64,000 nucleotides of DNA from assembly GCF_004364345.1 (NCBI RefSeq), contig NZ_SOCA01000005.1, positions 186,001 through 250,000 on the forward strand, in the 5' to 3' direction. The stretch is from Prosthecobacter fusiformis. Its GTDB lineage: Bacteria > Verrucomicrobiota > Verrucomicrobiia > Verrucomicrobiales > Verrucomicrobiaceae. Both the position numbers and the translations under genes were made by a program. Under the pieces are notes generated by a model, which did not search any database, had not been told where the DNA came from, and was given only the letters and a program-made list of their open reading frames with translations. This document shows, piece by piece, positions 9,667-17,753 of this stretch (position 1 is its first letter; each line of letters starts with the position of its first letter).

Positions 9667-10263
9667 ATGAAAACGCTGCTTTTTTTCACTACCCTGCTCT
9701 TCACCGCCCAGTCTCCAGGCCAAGCGCCAAAGGTCGCATTGAAGCCACACCCTCAAGCCCTCCAGGGCATCCATGCCCCTGGCGAGGTAGATCGTCCCGA
9801 GATGGTGCCTTTCATCGTCAGCGATCCCGCCACCCTGCCCGGCATAGTGCTGGATGAAACGGCGGCTACTCTGGTCGGTGAATGGCAGTATTCCACGCAT
9901 ACCCCTCCTTATGTCGGTCTGGGTTATCTGCATGACATGAAAAGCGGCAAAGGCCACAAATCCGTGACCTTCTCTCCTGATATTCCCAAGAACGGCTGGT
10001 ATGAAGTACGTGTGGCGCACTGTTATAATGTCCGTCGCAGCACACACACTCCTGTGACCATCCATCATGCAGATGGGGAGAAAACCATCCGCATCAACCA
10101 GCAGGAGGAACCCGCTCATCAGCGTCTGTGGCGCAGCCTGGGAAAATTCCGCTTTGCCGCTGGTCGTGCAGGCTGTGTACGTATCTCCAATGAAGGAACC
10201 GAGGAGAACAAAGTGGTCATTGCAGATGCAGTCCAGTTTTTGCCTGTATCCAAAAACAAATGA
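9667..10263 (+). CDS. Secreted golvesin-C-like domain protein
   Basis: This encodes 198 aa with a signal peptide (MKTLLFFTTLLFTAQS). The mature part matches the golvesin C-terminal-like (xanthan lyase-like) beta-sandwich: GEWQYSTHTPPYVGLGYLHD, the GWYEVRVAHCYNVRRSTHTP strand pair, TIRINQQEEP and the closing VVIADAVQFLPV. The same domain forms the C-terminus of the FAD oxidoreductase at 44694-47045. On its own it probably binds ligand or carbohydrate and is not catalytic. It is divergent from sulfatase 4 across a 127 bp gap that must hold both promoters, and convergent with the rhodanese gene over a shared hairpin. Confidence 0.8.
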   Translation: MKTLLFFTTLLFTAQSPGQAPKVALKPHPQALQGIHAPGEVDRPEMVPFIVSDPATLPGIVLDETAATLVGEWQYSTHTPPYVGLGYLHDMKSGKGHKSVTFSPDIPKNGWYEVRVAHCYNVRRSTHTPVTIHHADGEKTIRINQQEEPAHQRLWRSLGKFRFAAGRAGCVRISNEGTEENKVVIADAVQFLPVSKNK

Positions 10264-10298
10264 CCGGCACGCTGCATCCGCAACGCCCGGTCATTTTA
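10258..10298. terminator. Hairpin between convergent genes
   Basis: The arms AAATGACCGG (10258-10267) and CCGGTCATTT (10287-10296) form a perfect 10 bp stem around a 19 nt loop. T-rich sequence follows on the plus strand, and the A-rich left arm gives T-rich sequence on the minus strand. The left arm contains the TGA stop of the golvesin-type gene. The position suits a bidirectional terminator for this gene and the rhodanese. Confidence 0.6.
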
Positions 10299-10313
10299 AC
10301 ATCTAATTAGGCT

Positions 10314-11237
10314 TTATTTCGCCATGCGCGGAGTTGTCTCGGTAGGCAGTGATTTGTTTTTCAGCCACACATATTCCTTCCAGGCACCTTCATAAAGACG
10401 GACGTTGGGATACCCAGCCACATGCTTCAGATAAAAGCGCACCAGACTGCCTTCACGGGAGGTTCCGCAGTAGCAGATGATCTTTTTGTCTGGCGTGATG
10501 CCTGCCTTTTCCAGCTCAGCTTTCACTTCGGCAAAGGGCTTGAATTTGTGCGTGTTGTCCTTCTCCATCAGGCGTGCCCAATGAAAGCTGACAGCCCCTG
10601 GGATGTGGCCTTTGCGCAGCCAGACATCATCTTCACCGATGAATTCATTCAGCGGACGTGCATCCACCAGGATGACCTCTGCCTTGTCCTTCTCAGCAAG
10701 CACATCCTCAATGTTAGCAGCGATTTCCGGTGCGCCTTTTTCAGGAAGAAGCCCGGCCGGGTTACCAAAGTATTCTTGGGTGGCCGCATAGCCTGCTTTC
10801 TTCCATGCTGGCAGACCGCCATCCAGGATACGGATGTCCTTGATACCTTCTTTTTCCAGCACATGAGCGACCATGGTGGCACTGAGGATTTCATCATTGG
10901 GCAGCACGTCACCTGTGGCGTAGATCACATGTGTGCGATCCTTGTTGGCACCTGCACGAACAAGCAGGGCCTTGGTAATGTCATCCGGCAGATACTGTAC
11001 CGGCACGGCTTCATGGGTGCCACGGAGGGTATCAAAGTTGATGTGATGGGCGGTCGGCAGATGCCCCCGAAAGTAGTCTTTATAACCACCGCGTGTGTCC
11101 AGGACAATGGGCCGCTTGGAGGCATCTGGATTTTCAATCAAGGCCTTAGCATCAGCCGGGCTGATGAGGCTGATTTCAGCGTTTGCGACAGGAGCCAGCA
11201 GTGCGCTAGCCGTCAGGAAAGTGAGGAGGATTTTCAT
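10314..11237 (-). CDS. Periplasmic tandem-rhodanese sulfurtransferase
   Basis: This encodes 307 aa with an N-terminal signal peptide (cleavage near VANA, residue 20) and two rhodanese domains. The N-terminal domain has VLDTRGGYKDYFRGHLP, but its active-site loop reads VIYATGD, without the Cys. The C-terminal domain has VILVDARPLNEFIGEDD and the active loop CYCGTSREGS, whose Cys is the predicted persulfide carrier. This inactive-then-active order is normal for thiosulfate and 3-mercaptopyruvate sulfurtransferases. It is last in a seven-gene minus-strand run led by four sulfatases, 21 bp after the beta-barrel gene, which hints at a role with reduced sulfur in the envelope. Confidence 0.88.
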   Translation of the reverse strand: MKILLTFLTASALLAPVANAEISLISPADAKALIENPDASKRPIVLDTRGGYKDYFRGHLPTAHHINFDTLRGTHEAVPVQYLPDDITKALLVRAGANKDRTHVIYATGDVLPNDEILSATMVAHVLEKEGIKDIRILDGGLPAWKKAGYAATQEYFGNPAGLLPEKGAPEIAANIEDVLAEKDKAEVILVDARPLNEFIGEDDVWLRKGHIPGAVSFHWARLMEKDNTHKFKPFAEVKAELEKAGITPDKKIICYCGTSREGSLVRFYLKHVAGYPNVRLYEGAWKEYVWLKNKSLPTETTPRMAK

Positions 11238-11258
11238 AGATGGAAGAAACGTTGCGGG

Positions 11259-11936
11259 TTAAAATTTGAAAACAAAGTTGATCTTGGCGATGAAGCTCAC
11301 GGAGCCCTGGTCAGGAAAATTGGCCCAGGTTTCCAGGACAATGTGTTCACTCAGACCATACTTGGCACCAACAGAGGGCAGCCAGGCTTCCTGGTCACGG
11401 GTCTGTACCAGATCGGCGTTTAGATTGAAATCACGATCCAGGAGCTTCCACGTTTTATCCACACCGACCAGAAGGCTGTTGCCATTCGTCTGTAAACCGT
11501 AGCCTAGATGGAAGCGCGCAAAGTGAAAATCGTGAGCCAGCATGGCATAGGTGAAGGGATCACCGGCACGGTCAATGTCTGTCGTCGCCACTCCAGCGAC
11601 CCCGACTGCAAATGCACCATCCTCCCACGGCTTGAACCCGACCTTCGTTTGGAAAAATAAAGGACCCGACATATCCGAACCCAAAGGGCTGTCGAAGCCC
11701 CATTCCAGATTAGCATGCCCCAGTTCCCACCCAGTTTTAAACCCCAGCCAGAAAGAGTGCTGCCCCGGGCCGGCTGTCGCAAACTGGTTGGCTCCGCCAA
11801 AGCTGCTGAATGCCTGAACGGCGACCACACGATGCGGCACCGTATCTGCCGTGGGTATATTATTCAGGCCGCTGGGTGTGGCATGAAGTGACGACGCTGT
11901 TATAAGCGCTAAGAGGCCGATGTATTTTGAATTCAT
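11259..11936 (-). CDS. Predicted outer-membrane beta-barrel protein
   Basis: This encodes 225 aa with a signal peptide (residues 1-19). The mature part is built of alternating polar and aromatic strands (HSFWLGFKTGWELGHANLEW, FHLGYGLQTNGNSLLVGV) and ends FVFKF. A terminal Phe with alternating hydrophobic residues is the usual insertion signal of Gram-negative outer-membrane barrels. I do not recognise the family. Its place between a PiT-type permease (18 bp upstream) and a rhodanese (21 bp downstream) suggests a channel or porin serving the sulfatase operon. That role is inferred from position and fold pattern only. Confidence 0.65.
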   Translation of the reverse strand: MNSKYIGLLALITASSLHATPSGLNNIPTADTVPHRVVAVQAFSSFGGANQFATAGPGQHSFWLGFKTGWELGHANLEWGFDSPLGSDMSGPLFFQTKVGFKPWEDGAFAVGVAGVATTDIDRAGDPFTYAMLAHDFHFARFHLGYGLQTNGNSLLVGVDKTWKLLDRDFNLNADLVQTRDQEAWLPSVGAKYGLSEHIVLETWANFPDQGSVSFIAKINFVFKF

Positions 11937-11954
11937 GGTTGGGAGAATGGTTGG

Positions 11955-12953
11955 TCAAAAGGCCGCGCGGCAAAGGACATAAGCCAGCGCAGCCAATAAC
12001 GCCGCACACGGGAGTGTGGTCACCCAGGCCAGCAGCACAGGCACCGCCGTCCTCCAGCGGGCCTGCCGGGTAACGATGCCAATGCCCAGCAACGACCCTA
12101 CCGTCACATGGGTGGTGGAAAGCGGCAGCCCGTAAACTGAGCCAGTGATTGCGAGCATTGAGGTGGTTAAATTCGCCACGAATCCCTGGCCCGGATTCAT
12201 CCCTGTAATTTTATTGGCCAATGTATTGGCTACGCGCCGTGCACTGATCAGCCCCCCCAGTGCCATGGCTATAGCCACCAATAAAAGACCAGTCAGGTCA
12301 TTCCAAAAAGCAATACCCGCCAGAAGCGCTGCCATCTTTGGAGTGTCATTGAGCCCTCGTGCGAAACACACTGCCCCAGCACTGAGAAAATGCAGAGCAT
12401 CCAGTGTCCGAGTCCGATGATCTGGAGCCAGCTTTAATGGCCGCAGAAACAGATACAAAACACTTCCCAGAAGAATGGCAACGACGGGTCCAAAAAGCAG
12501 CGGAAGGGCAAAGGTGCTCCAAAGATGGCTGAAATTTACTCCTCCTGGACTAGCGATCAAGCCAGCCCCGACCAGAGCTCCGGTAAGCGCATGCGTGGTG
12601 GAAACCGGAAAGCCCAGCCAGGTGGCCAGACTGCCCGTCAGCGCCGCACCAATAGCCACCGACAAAAGAAAAACAGGATCAGCCACCAACACATCGGCGA
12701 CCAGCCCCTTGCCGGAAAAGGCTTTCAGCATGTGCCCTGTCCAAAACATTGCACAAACTGCCCCCGCCGCCGTGGTCACAGCCGCCCAGTTTACAGCAGT
12801 CCGGTATTCTGTAGTCCCGCTGCCATACAACGATGCCACGCCTTTAAAATTGGCGTTGGCACCATTGGTATAGGCCACAATGGCCACGACGAGAACGATC
12901 AGAAAACTCAGCACGCGGCTGATAAAGCCATGCGCAATTGCGCAGTCAAGCAA
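11955..12953 (-). CDS. PiT-family anion permease (phosphate or sulfate)
   Basis: This encodes 332 aa with about ten hydrophobic segments. The two inverted PiT signatures are visible: TNGANANFKGVASLYGSGT near the N-terminus and CFARGLNDTPK in the second half, each followed by conserved FPVSTTHALTGALVGAG-type blocks. PiT proteins are usually phosphate symporters, but some (Bacillus CysP) carry sulfate. The operon, downstream of four sulfatases and upstream of a rhodanese, favours sulfate by inference. The first signature has Ala where family members usually have Asp. The start shown is TTG; a GTG at 12914 would begin directly at the first membrane helix and is a good alternative. Confidence 0.85.
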   Translation of the reverse strand: MLDCAIAHGFISRVLSFLIVLVVAIVAYTNGANANFKGVASLYGSGTTEYRTAVNWAAVTTAAGAVCAMFWTGHMLKAFSGKGLVADVLVADPVFLLSVAIGAALTGSLATWLGFPVSTTHALTGALVGAGLIASPGGVNFSHLWSTFALPLLFGPVVAILLGSVLYLFLRPLKLAPDHRTRTLDALHFLSAGAVCFARGLNDTPKMAALLAGIAFWNDLTGLLLVAIAMALGGLISARRVANTLANKITGMNPGQGFVANLTTSMLAITGSVYGLPLSTTHVTVGSLLGIGIVTRQARWRTAVPVLLAWVTTLPCAALLAALAYVLCRAAF

Positions 12954-12977
12954 ATAGACTCATTCCCCTTTGAACGG

Positions 12978-14318
12978 TCACTTCTTACCCTTTTTCTTAT
13001 TGCCCTTTGATGGCGCACTTTTGGCCTCTTGGCGGAATGCTTTATCAAGCTCCACCGGACGGGCTTGGCTAAACTTTTCCAGAACGTTGCCAAGTTTCTT
13101 CGCTGCTGTAGCAGCATCTCCAGCTAAAGCGTCGGTACCGAGTACATCCTTCTCCATAGGGTCTGCGCCAAGGTCATAAAAACGACCATCGCGATAAAGT
13201 TTAAACTGCCGGTCAAAGGCGTATTCAAGAACACTGAGATCCTGCCTTTGGCGTGGCGAATACCAGCAGTAAAGCCATTCTCGTGGCGAACCTGCCTCAC
13301 CTTTCAATTGGGGCAGGAAGCTGACGCCATCCACCTTCTCAGGCACAGCCACACCCGCGGCTTCACAAAGAGTCGGCAGGAAGTCGGCCGTACTGATGAG
13401 GTCACTATTGACGCGCCCCGTTTTAATCTTTGCTGGCCAGCTTACAATCAGCGGCACATGGGTGCCATTGCGCCTCGTGCTCCCTTTGCCGCCTGGATAC
13501 TCCACACCCTTGAACTGGCTGGTGATTTTCGTGTTCGTTCCATTGTCGCCAAGAAAAAGCAGAAGGGTGTTTTCGCGCAGCCCCAGCTCCTCCAGTTTAC
13601 TGACAAGGCGGCCAATCATCTTGTCCATATACACGGTCATATCAGCGAAATGCTTGTTATTCTGCTTCGCATTTTCACCCTTTGTCGCTGGATCCCATTC
13701 TGGGCTATCAGGCGTCGGCTGAAACGGGTTATGAGTGAGGATCATCGGGTAATAGAGAAAGAATGGCTTCTCACGATGCCGCGTCACAAAGTCGAGGGCG
13801 AAGTCATTGACCAATGTGGGACCGTACTCGCCATTAGAGAAATCCAGCACCTCGCCATTGTGCTCGATACCTGGATTCGCATAGCGCGCAGGGCGGCGCG
13901 TGTGTTGCCACAGGTAGGATTCATCGAAGCCGAAATGCTGCGGCAATTCTTTCCCTGCGCCAAGCTGCCATTTCCCACAGATGCCGGTGGCATACCCTGC
14001 CTTTTTGAGAAGATGGCCAAAGGTCGTTTCCGTGGTCGGAAGAGTGCCGAAATTGATGTAGTTCCGCACATTGTAACGTCCTGTCATCAGTTGCACGCGG
14101 GTAGGGGTACATAGAGGCTGGGCATGACAATGCTCAAAGCGGATTCCTTGTGCTGCCAGTTTGTCCAGAACCGGAGTCTGATAAGACTGCCCGCCATTGG
14201 CCGTCACGCATTCATACCCAAAATCATCCGCCATGATGAGGATGACATTCGGCTTGTCACCAGCAGCCCTGAGGGAGGCTGCAAACAGCAGGCTAACCAA
14301 AAGCAGGGTGATTTTCAT
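12978..14318 (-). CDS. Secreted sulfatase, Cys-type (sulfatase 5)
   Basis: This encodes 446 aa: signal peptide 1-18, KPNVILIMADDFGYECVTANGG, and formylglycine motif Cys70-Thr-Pro-Thr-Arg. It is among the shorter sulfatases here and has no extra domain. FLGDNGTNTKI and KGSTRRNGTHVPLIVSWP are later family blocks. The last twenty residues are strongly basic and end SKGNKKKGKK. The start codon overlaps the stop of sulfatase 6 by four bases (ATGA), a sign of translational coupling, and the PiT permease follows 24 bp downstream. The substrate is not predictable from sequence. Confidence 0.9.
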   Translation of the reverse strand: MKITLLLVSLLFAASLRAAGDKPNVILIMADDFGYECVTANGGQSYQTPVLDKLAAQGIRFEHCHAQPLCTPTRVQLMTGRYNVRNYINFGTLPTTETTFGHLLKKAGYATGICGKWQLGAGKELPQHFGFDESYLWQHTRRPARYANPGIEHNGEVLDFSNGEYGPTLVNDFALDFVTRHREKPFFLYYPMILTHNPFQPTPDSPEWDPATKGENAKQNNKHFADMTVYMDKMIGRLVSKLEELGLRENTLLLFLGDNGTNTKITSQFKGVEYPGGKGSTRRNGTHVPLIVSWPAKIKTGRVNSDLISTADFLPTLCEAAGVAVPEKVDGVSFLPQLKGEAGSPREWLYCWYSPRQRQDLSVLEYAFDRQFKLYRDGRFYDLGADPMEKDVLGTDALAGDAATAAKKLGNVLEKFSQARPVELDKAFRQEAKSAPSKGNKKKGKK

Positions 14319-16123
14319 TTTTCGGAAAGCAGGTATTTAGGGATGCGGTCATTGGGCTCCTTCATGTTTAGACCCCTCACTGTTTTTTTGGCCTCCGCCA
14401 GCGTGGCATGTCCTGATTTCCACATGAAGTCGAGAGTGTTCAGAGCAGCGAGCGATTCATAGAGTTCACCGTTTTTGATGACATCTGTCACGGTCGCCAG
14501 TGCGGCTTCCTTCTCACCCAGATAAGCCAGAGCCTCCGCAGCTACCACCCGTACATCTTTGGATTCATCCTGAAGCAATTTCGTCAGCGCATCTTTGGCT
14601 GGTGCAGCCTTGTCCTGGAGAATCAGGCAGCCAGTGGCTGCCCAGTAGCGGATCAATGGATTTGGATCCGTCATGGCACCGGTGAAAGCAGGTATATGCG
14701 AAGCATCACGTGAGACTGCCGCATCAGCGATATCTAGCAGGCGCTCCAGCGGATAGTCGTCGCTTTGGGCATAGTCATAAATGGTGCGGTCACCAGCCAG
14801 CTTCTTATACATCCCCTCCGGGATTAGCCCGGTATCGCGGGTGGCCAGCATTTCCTCACGAAGGACTTTGCGCATTTGTTCCAGACGCCCCTGGTGCAGC
14901 GCATTGGTGGCCAAGTTATCGAGTTCAAACGGATCTTTGGCAGGCTGGTATAACTCCTCGCCCGGCTTGGGTTTCCAATAGGCCGACTGCACCTCATTGC
15001 AACGCCCGGCGGCAAATTCGGCATACCACGAGCGCATGCTCGGCTGCACCTGAAAAGGATAGCTGTAATGCTGTCCCCATGGCCGATGGGGCGAGTAATT
15101 GCGCACGTATTGAAACTCTGCGTCACGGATGGAACGAACATTGTCGTAACGCTCATCCATACGACCCCGGTAAAGAAACACATGATCTCGCGGAGCCGCC
15201 TTCTTTTCCCCAAGGAAGGGCCGTCCCTGATAATGCTCGGGCAGAGGCACCTGACACAGGCTGAAAACTGTCGCCGGAAAGTCCACAAAACTCACCAGCT
15301 CTTCCACCCACTCTCCAGGTGCTGCGGGAGCCAGATGCTGCCACTTCTTTGGGATGCGGACGATGAAAGGCACCCGTGTACCGGAGTCATGAATGTTACG
15401 CTTGCCCCTTGGCAGCGCGCCTCCGTGGTCACCATAATAGAAAACAATGGTGTCGTCGGCCACACCTGCTCTGTCCAGCTCTGCCAGGATCTCGCCCACC
15501 TGGCTGTCCATTAGGGTCATCTGGTCATAGTAATTGGCCCAATCACGGCGGATCTCAGGCGTATCAGGATGGTACGGCGGCAGAGGAATATCCTCAGGTG
15601 CAATGCGAAAGCTCTTTTTCCCTGGCTTCGGTGCCACCTGGCTTTCATGAGTGGTGGTGAAGTTGAAGATGGCAAAAAAGGGCTGACCTTGAGCCCGGTT
15701 TTTATAATGGGCTTTCTTGCTGCTGTCGTCCCACACCTTGTTCCCTGCACCGGCTACATTGTAATCCGTTTTGCTGTTGTTGGTGCAGTAGTATCCGGCA
15801 GCGCTTAGATGCTGAGGATAAAATTTAAATGCGCTCGGGATGGCGACACTACTGCGATGGTTATGTACGCCCAGGGTGCTCGCATACATTCCAGTGATCA
15901 ACGTGGTGCGTGCAGCCGAGCACACCGGTGCATTAGAATACGCATGACGATAGCGCAGCCCCTCTGCGGCCATTTTGTCCAGATTCGGCGTCACCGCCAG
16001 CTTGTCACCATAGCAGCCAAGATATGGACTATTGTCCTCACTGGTGATCCATAAAATGTTAGGCCGGTCGGCAGCGACCGCAAAACCAGACAGCAGCGCT
16101 AGGCACAGGGAGAGCAATTTCAT
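14315..16123 (-). CDS. Secreted sulfatase with C-terminal HEAT-like repeats (sulfatase 6)
   Basis: This encodes 602 aa: signal peptide, then RPNILWITSEDNSPYLGCYGD, where Glu-Asp replaces the usual Asp-Asp pair. The modification motif is Cys68-Ser-Ala-Ala-Arg, the allowed variant with Ala in place of Pro. FYYGDHGGALPRGKRNIHDS carries the second metal-site residues. From about residue 490 the protein switches to helical repeats (NPLIRYWAATGCLILQ, then DVRVVAAEALAYLGEKEAAL), typical HEAT repeats seen on heparan N-sulfatase-like bacterial enzymes. It overlaps genes on both sides by four bases, so sulfatases 7, 6 and 5 are translationally coupled. Confidence 0.9.
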   Translation of the reverse strand: MKLLSLCLALLSGFAVAADRPNILWITSEDNSPYLGCYGDKLAVTPNLDKMAAEGLRYRHAYSNAPVCSAARTTLITGMYASTLGVHNHRSSVAIPSAFKFYPQHLSAAGYYCTNNSKTDYNVAGAGNKVWDDSSKKAHYKNRAQGQPFFAIFNFTTTHESQVAPKPGKKSFRIAPEDIPLPPYHPDTPEIRRDWANYYDQMTLMDSQVGEILAELDRAGVADDTIVFYYGDHGGALPRGKRNIHDSGTRVPFIVRIPKKWQHLAPAAPGEWVEELVSFVDFPATVFSLCQVPLPEHYQGRPFLGEKKAAPRDHVFLYRGRMDERYDNVRSIRDAEFQYVRNYSPHRPWGQHYSYPFQVQPSMRSWYAEFAAGRCNEVQSAYWKPKPGEELYQPAKDPFELDNLATNALHQGRLEQMRKVLREEMLATRDTGLIPEGMYKKLAGDRTIYDYAQSDDYPLERLLDIADAAVSRDASHIPAFTGAMTDPNPLIRYWAATGCLILQDKAAPAKDALTKLLQDESKDVRVVAAEALAYLGEKEAALATVTDVIKNGELYESLAALNTLDFMWKSGHATLAEAKKTVRGLNMKEPNDRIPKYLLSEK

Positions 16124-17718
16124 GGTTGGGCTTTGGCTTTCTTGGGGATATTTTTCAGGATCGGTTTGTCTATGATCACAGGCACATCATTGGCCTGCTT
16201 TGGCCCAGGAGTGGAGCGGCCTTCGACGACGTATTTTTCCAGCAATGCGCGCAGTTCGGCCACCAGTTCCGGCTTCGCCGCATAATGGTTGGTTTTCTCG
16301 ATGATGTCCTCCTTGAGGTTATACAGTTCCCCCGGCTGATCATGGGCTGCATAGCCGCGCTGTTGTTTCATCCACTCAGGTTCACCTGCCCGCCGATTGT
16401 CATCGCCAGTTACATGTGCAATGAGCACCCAGTCCCCCTTGCGAATGGCAAAACGCCCCGATCCACTGTGATGTACCGTCGCTTCACGAACGGGCCGCCC
16501 CAGTGGCTCATCCCACAAAATAGACAGCAGATTGTGGCTATCCACGGCTGTATCCTCGGGATATTCCGCACCGGTGATCGCAGCTGCTGTGCTCATGAAA
16601 TCCACATGGCAGATGGTTTCGTCACTCATCCTGCCAGCGGCGATCTTCTTGGGCCAGCGCGCCACAAAAGGCACCCGGTGCCCAGCCTCCCAAAGGTCCC
16701 GCTTGGCTCCACGCAGACCATCCAGGCTGTGATGTTTATACATCTGCACTCGGTCATAGACACCCGGCTGCACCTCCCCCGTCACTTCAGGACCATTGTC
16801 GCTGGTAAAGATCACCAGCGTATTGTCAGCAATGCCCTCGCGCTCCAATGCTTCGAGAATCTGGCCCACGCACCAGTCTGTTTGGAAAACAAAATCTCCA
16901 TAGTCACCCACGGTCGTCTTCCCCTGAAATTCCTTGGCTGGCACCACAGGGTAATGCGGTGAAGTCAGTGCGTAGTAGAGAAAGAAAGGCTTGCCGCTTT
17001 TGGCTGACTTTTCCACAAAACTCACCGCCTGCCTGTTCAGTTCCGGGAGGATGTCCACTAGCTTCCAGCCAGGCATCATCGGGCCTGGACGATTAAAACC
17101 ATCCACCCTTCCAGTATCCGGCAGCGTAGGAACACCCACAGTTCGGTCATCCTTCAAAAAGCAGTATGGCGGATAGTTAGGCACATCCACACCGAAGTAA
17201 TGGTCGAACCCATGGTCCTTCGGGCCTCCAGTAAATGGCTTCGTAAAGTCCACATTGCTCAGCCTGTCTTCACCGGCTGCCGCAGGCTGGCCGTCCTTCG
17301 TCGGCCATTGGATACCCAGATGCCATTTGCCGATAAGACCCGTCGTATAACCATGATCACGCAGCAGTTCGGCGACCGTATATTGCCCCTTACTTAGCAG
17401 CGGTTCACCCCAGGGGGGAACCACCCCTTGCTGCAGCCGCGACCTCCAAGCATACCTGCCCGTCATCAGCGCATAGCGCGTGGGTGAGCAAACCGAAGCA
17501 GGTGAATGCGCATCCGTAAACCGTATCCCCTCTTTGGCGATGCGGTCCACATTCGGAGTTGGTATCTTCGAAGGCTGCTTCTTATACGCGCCGATGTCAC
17601 CATACCCCAGATCATCTGCGAGGATGAAAATGATGTTAGGCGGTGGCTCATCCGCAGCCCTTAGATGAGGCATAGGCGCGAACAACGATACAGTGAGAAA
17701 AAAGAACAGCGTTTTCAT
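16120..17718 (-). CDS. Secreted arylsulfatase A-like sulfatase (sulfatase 7)
   Basis: This encodes 532 aa from the ATG at 17718; the open frame upstream lacks a signal peptide. After the signal comes PPNIIFILADDLGYGDIGAY and the motif Cys77-Ser-Pro-Thr-Arg followed by YALMTGRYAWRSRL, wording typical of arylsulfatase A and N-acetylgalactosamine-6-sulfatase-like enzymes. IFTSDNGPEVTGE and RGAKRDLWEAGHRVPF are further family blocks. The C-terminus is mildly basic (NIPKKAKAQP). The stop overlaps the start of sulfatase 6 by four bases, and the gap to sulfatase 8 upstream is 35 bp. Confidence 0.9.
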   Translation of the reverse strand: MKTLFFFLTVSLFAPMPHLRAADEPPPNIIFILADDLGYGDIGAYKKQPSKIPTPNVDRIAKEGIRFTDAHSPASVCSPTRYALMTGRYAWRSRLQQGVVPPWGEPLLSKGQYTVAELLRDHGYTTGLIGKWHLGIQWPTKDGQPAAAGEDRLSNVDFTKPFTGGPKDHGFDHYFGVDVPNYPPYCFLKDDRTVGVPTLPDTGRVDGFNRPGPMMPGWKLVDILPELNRQAVSFVEKSAKSGKPFFLYYALTSPHYPVVPAKEFQGKTTVGDYGDFVFQTDWCVGQILEALEREGIADNTLVIFTSDNGPEVTGEVQPGVYDRVQMYKHHSLDGLRGAKRDLWEAGHRVPFVARWPKKIAAGRMSDETICHVDFMSTAAAITGAEYPEDTAVDSHNLLSILWDEPLGRPVREATVHHSGSGRFAIRKGDWVLIAHVTGDDNRRAGEPEWMKQQRGYAAHDQPGELYNLKEDIIEKTNHYAAKPELVAELRALLEKYVVEGRSTPGPKQANDVPVIIDKPILKNIPKKAKAQP

Positions 17719-17753
17719 GGATGGATAACAGTTTCGGATATCTAATTCGGGCA

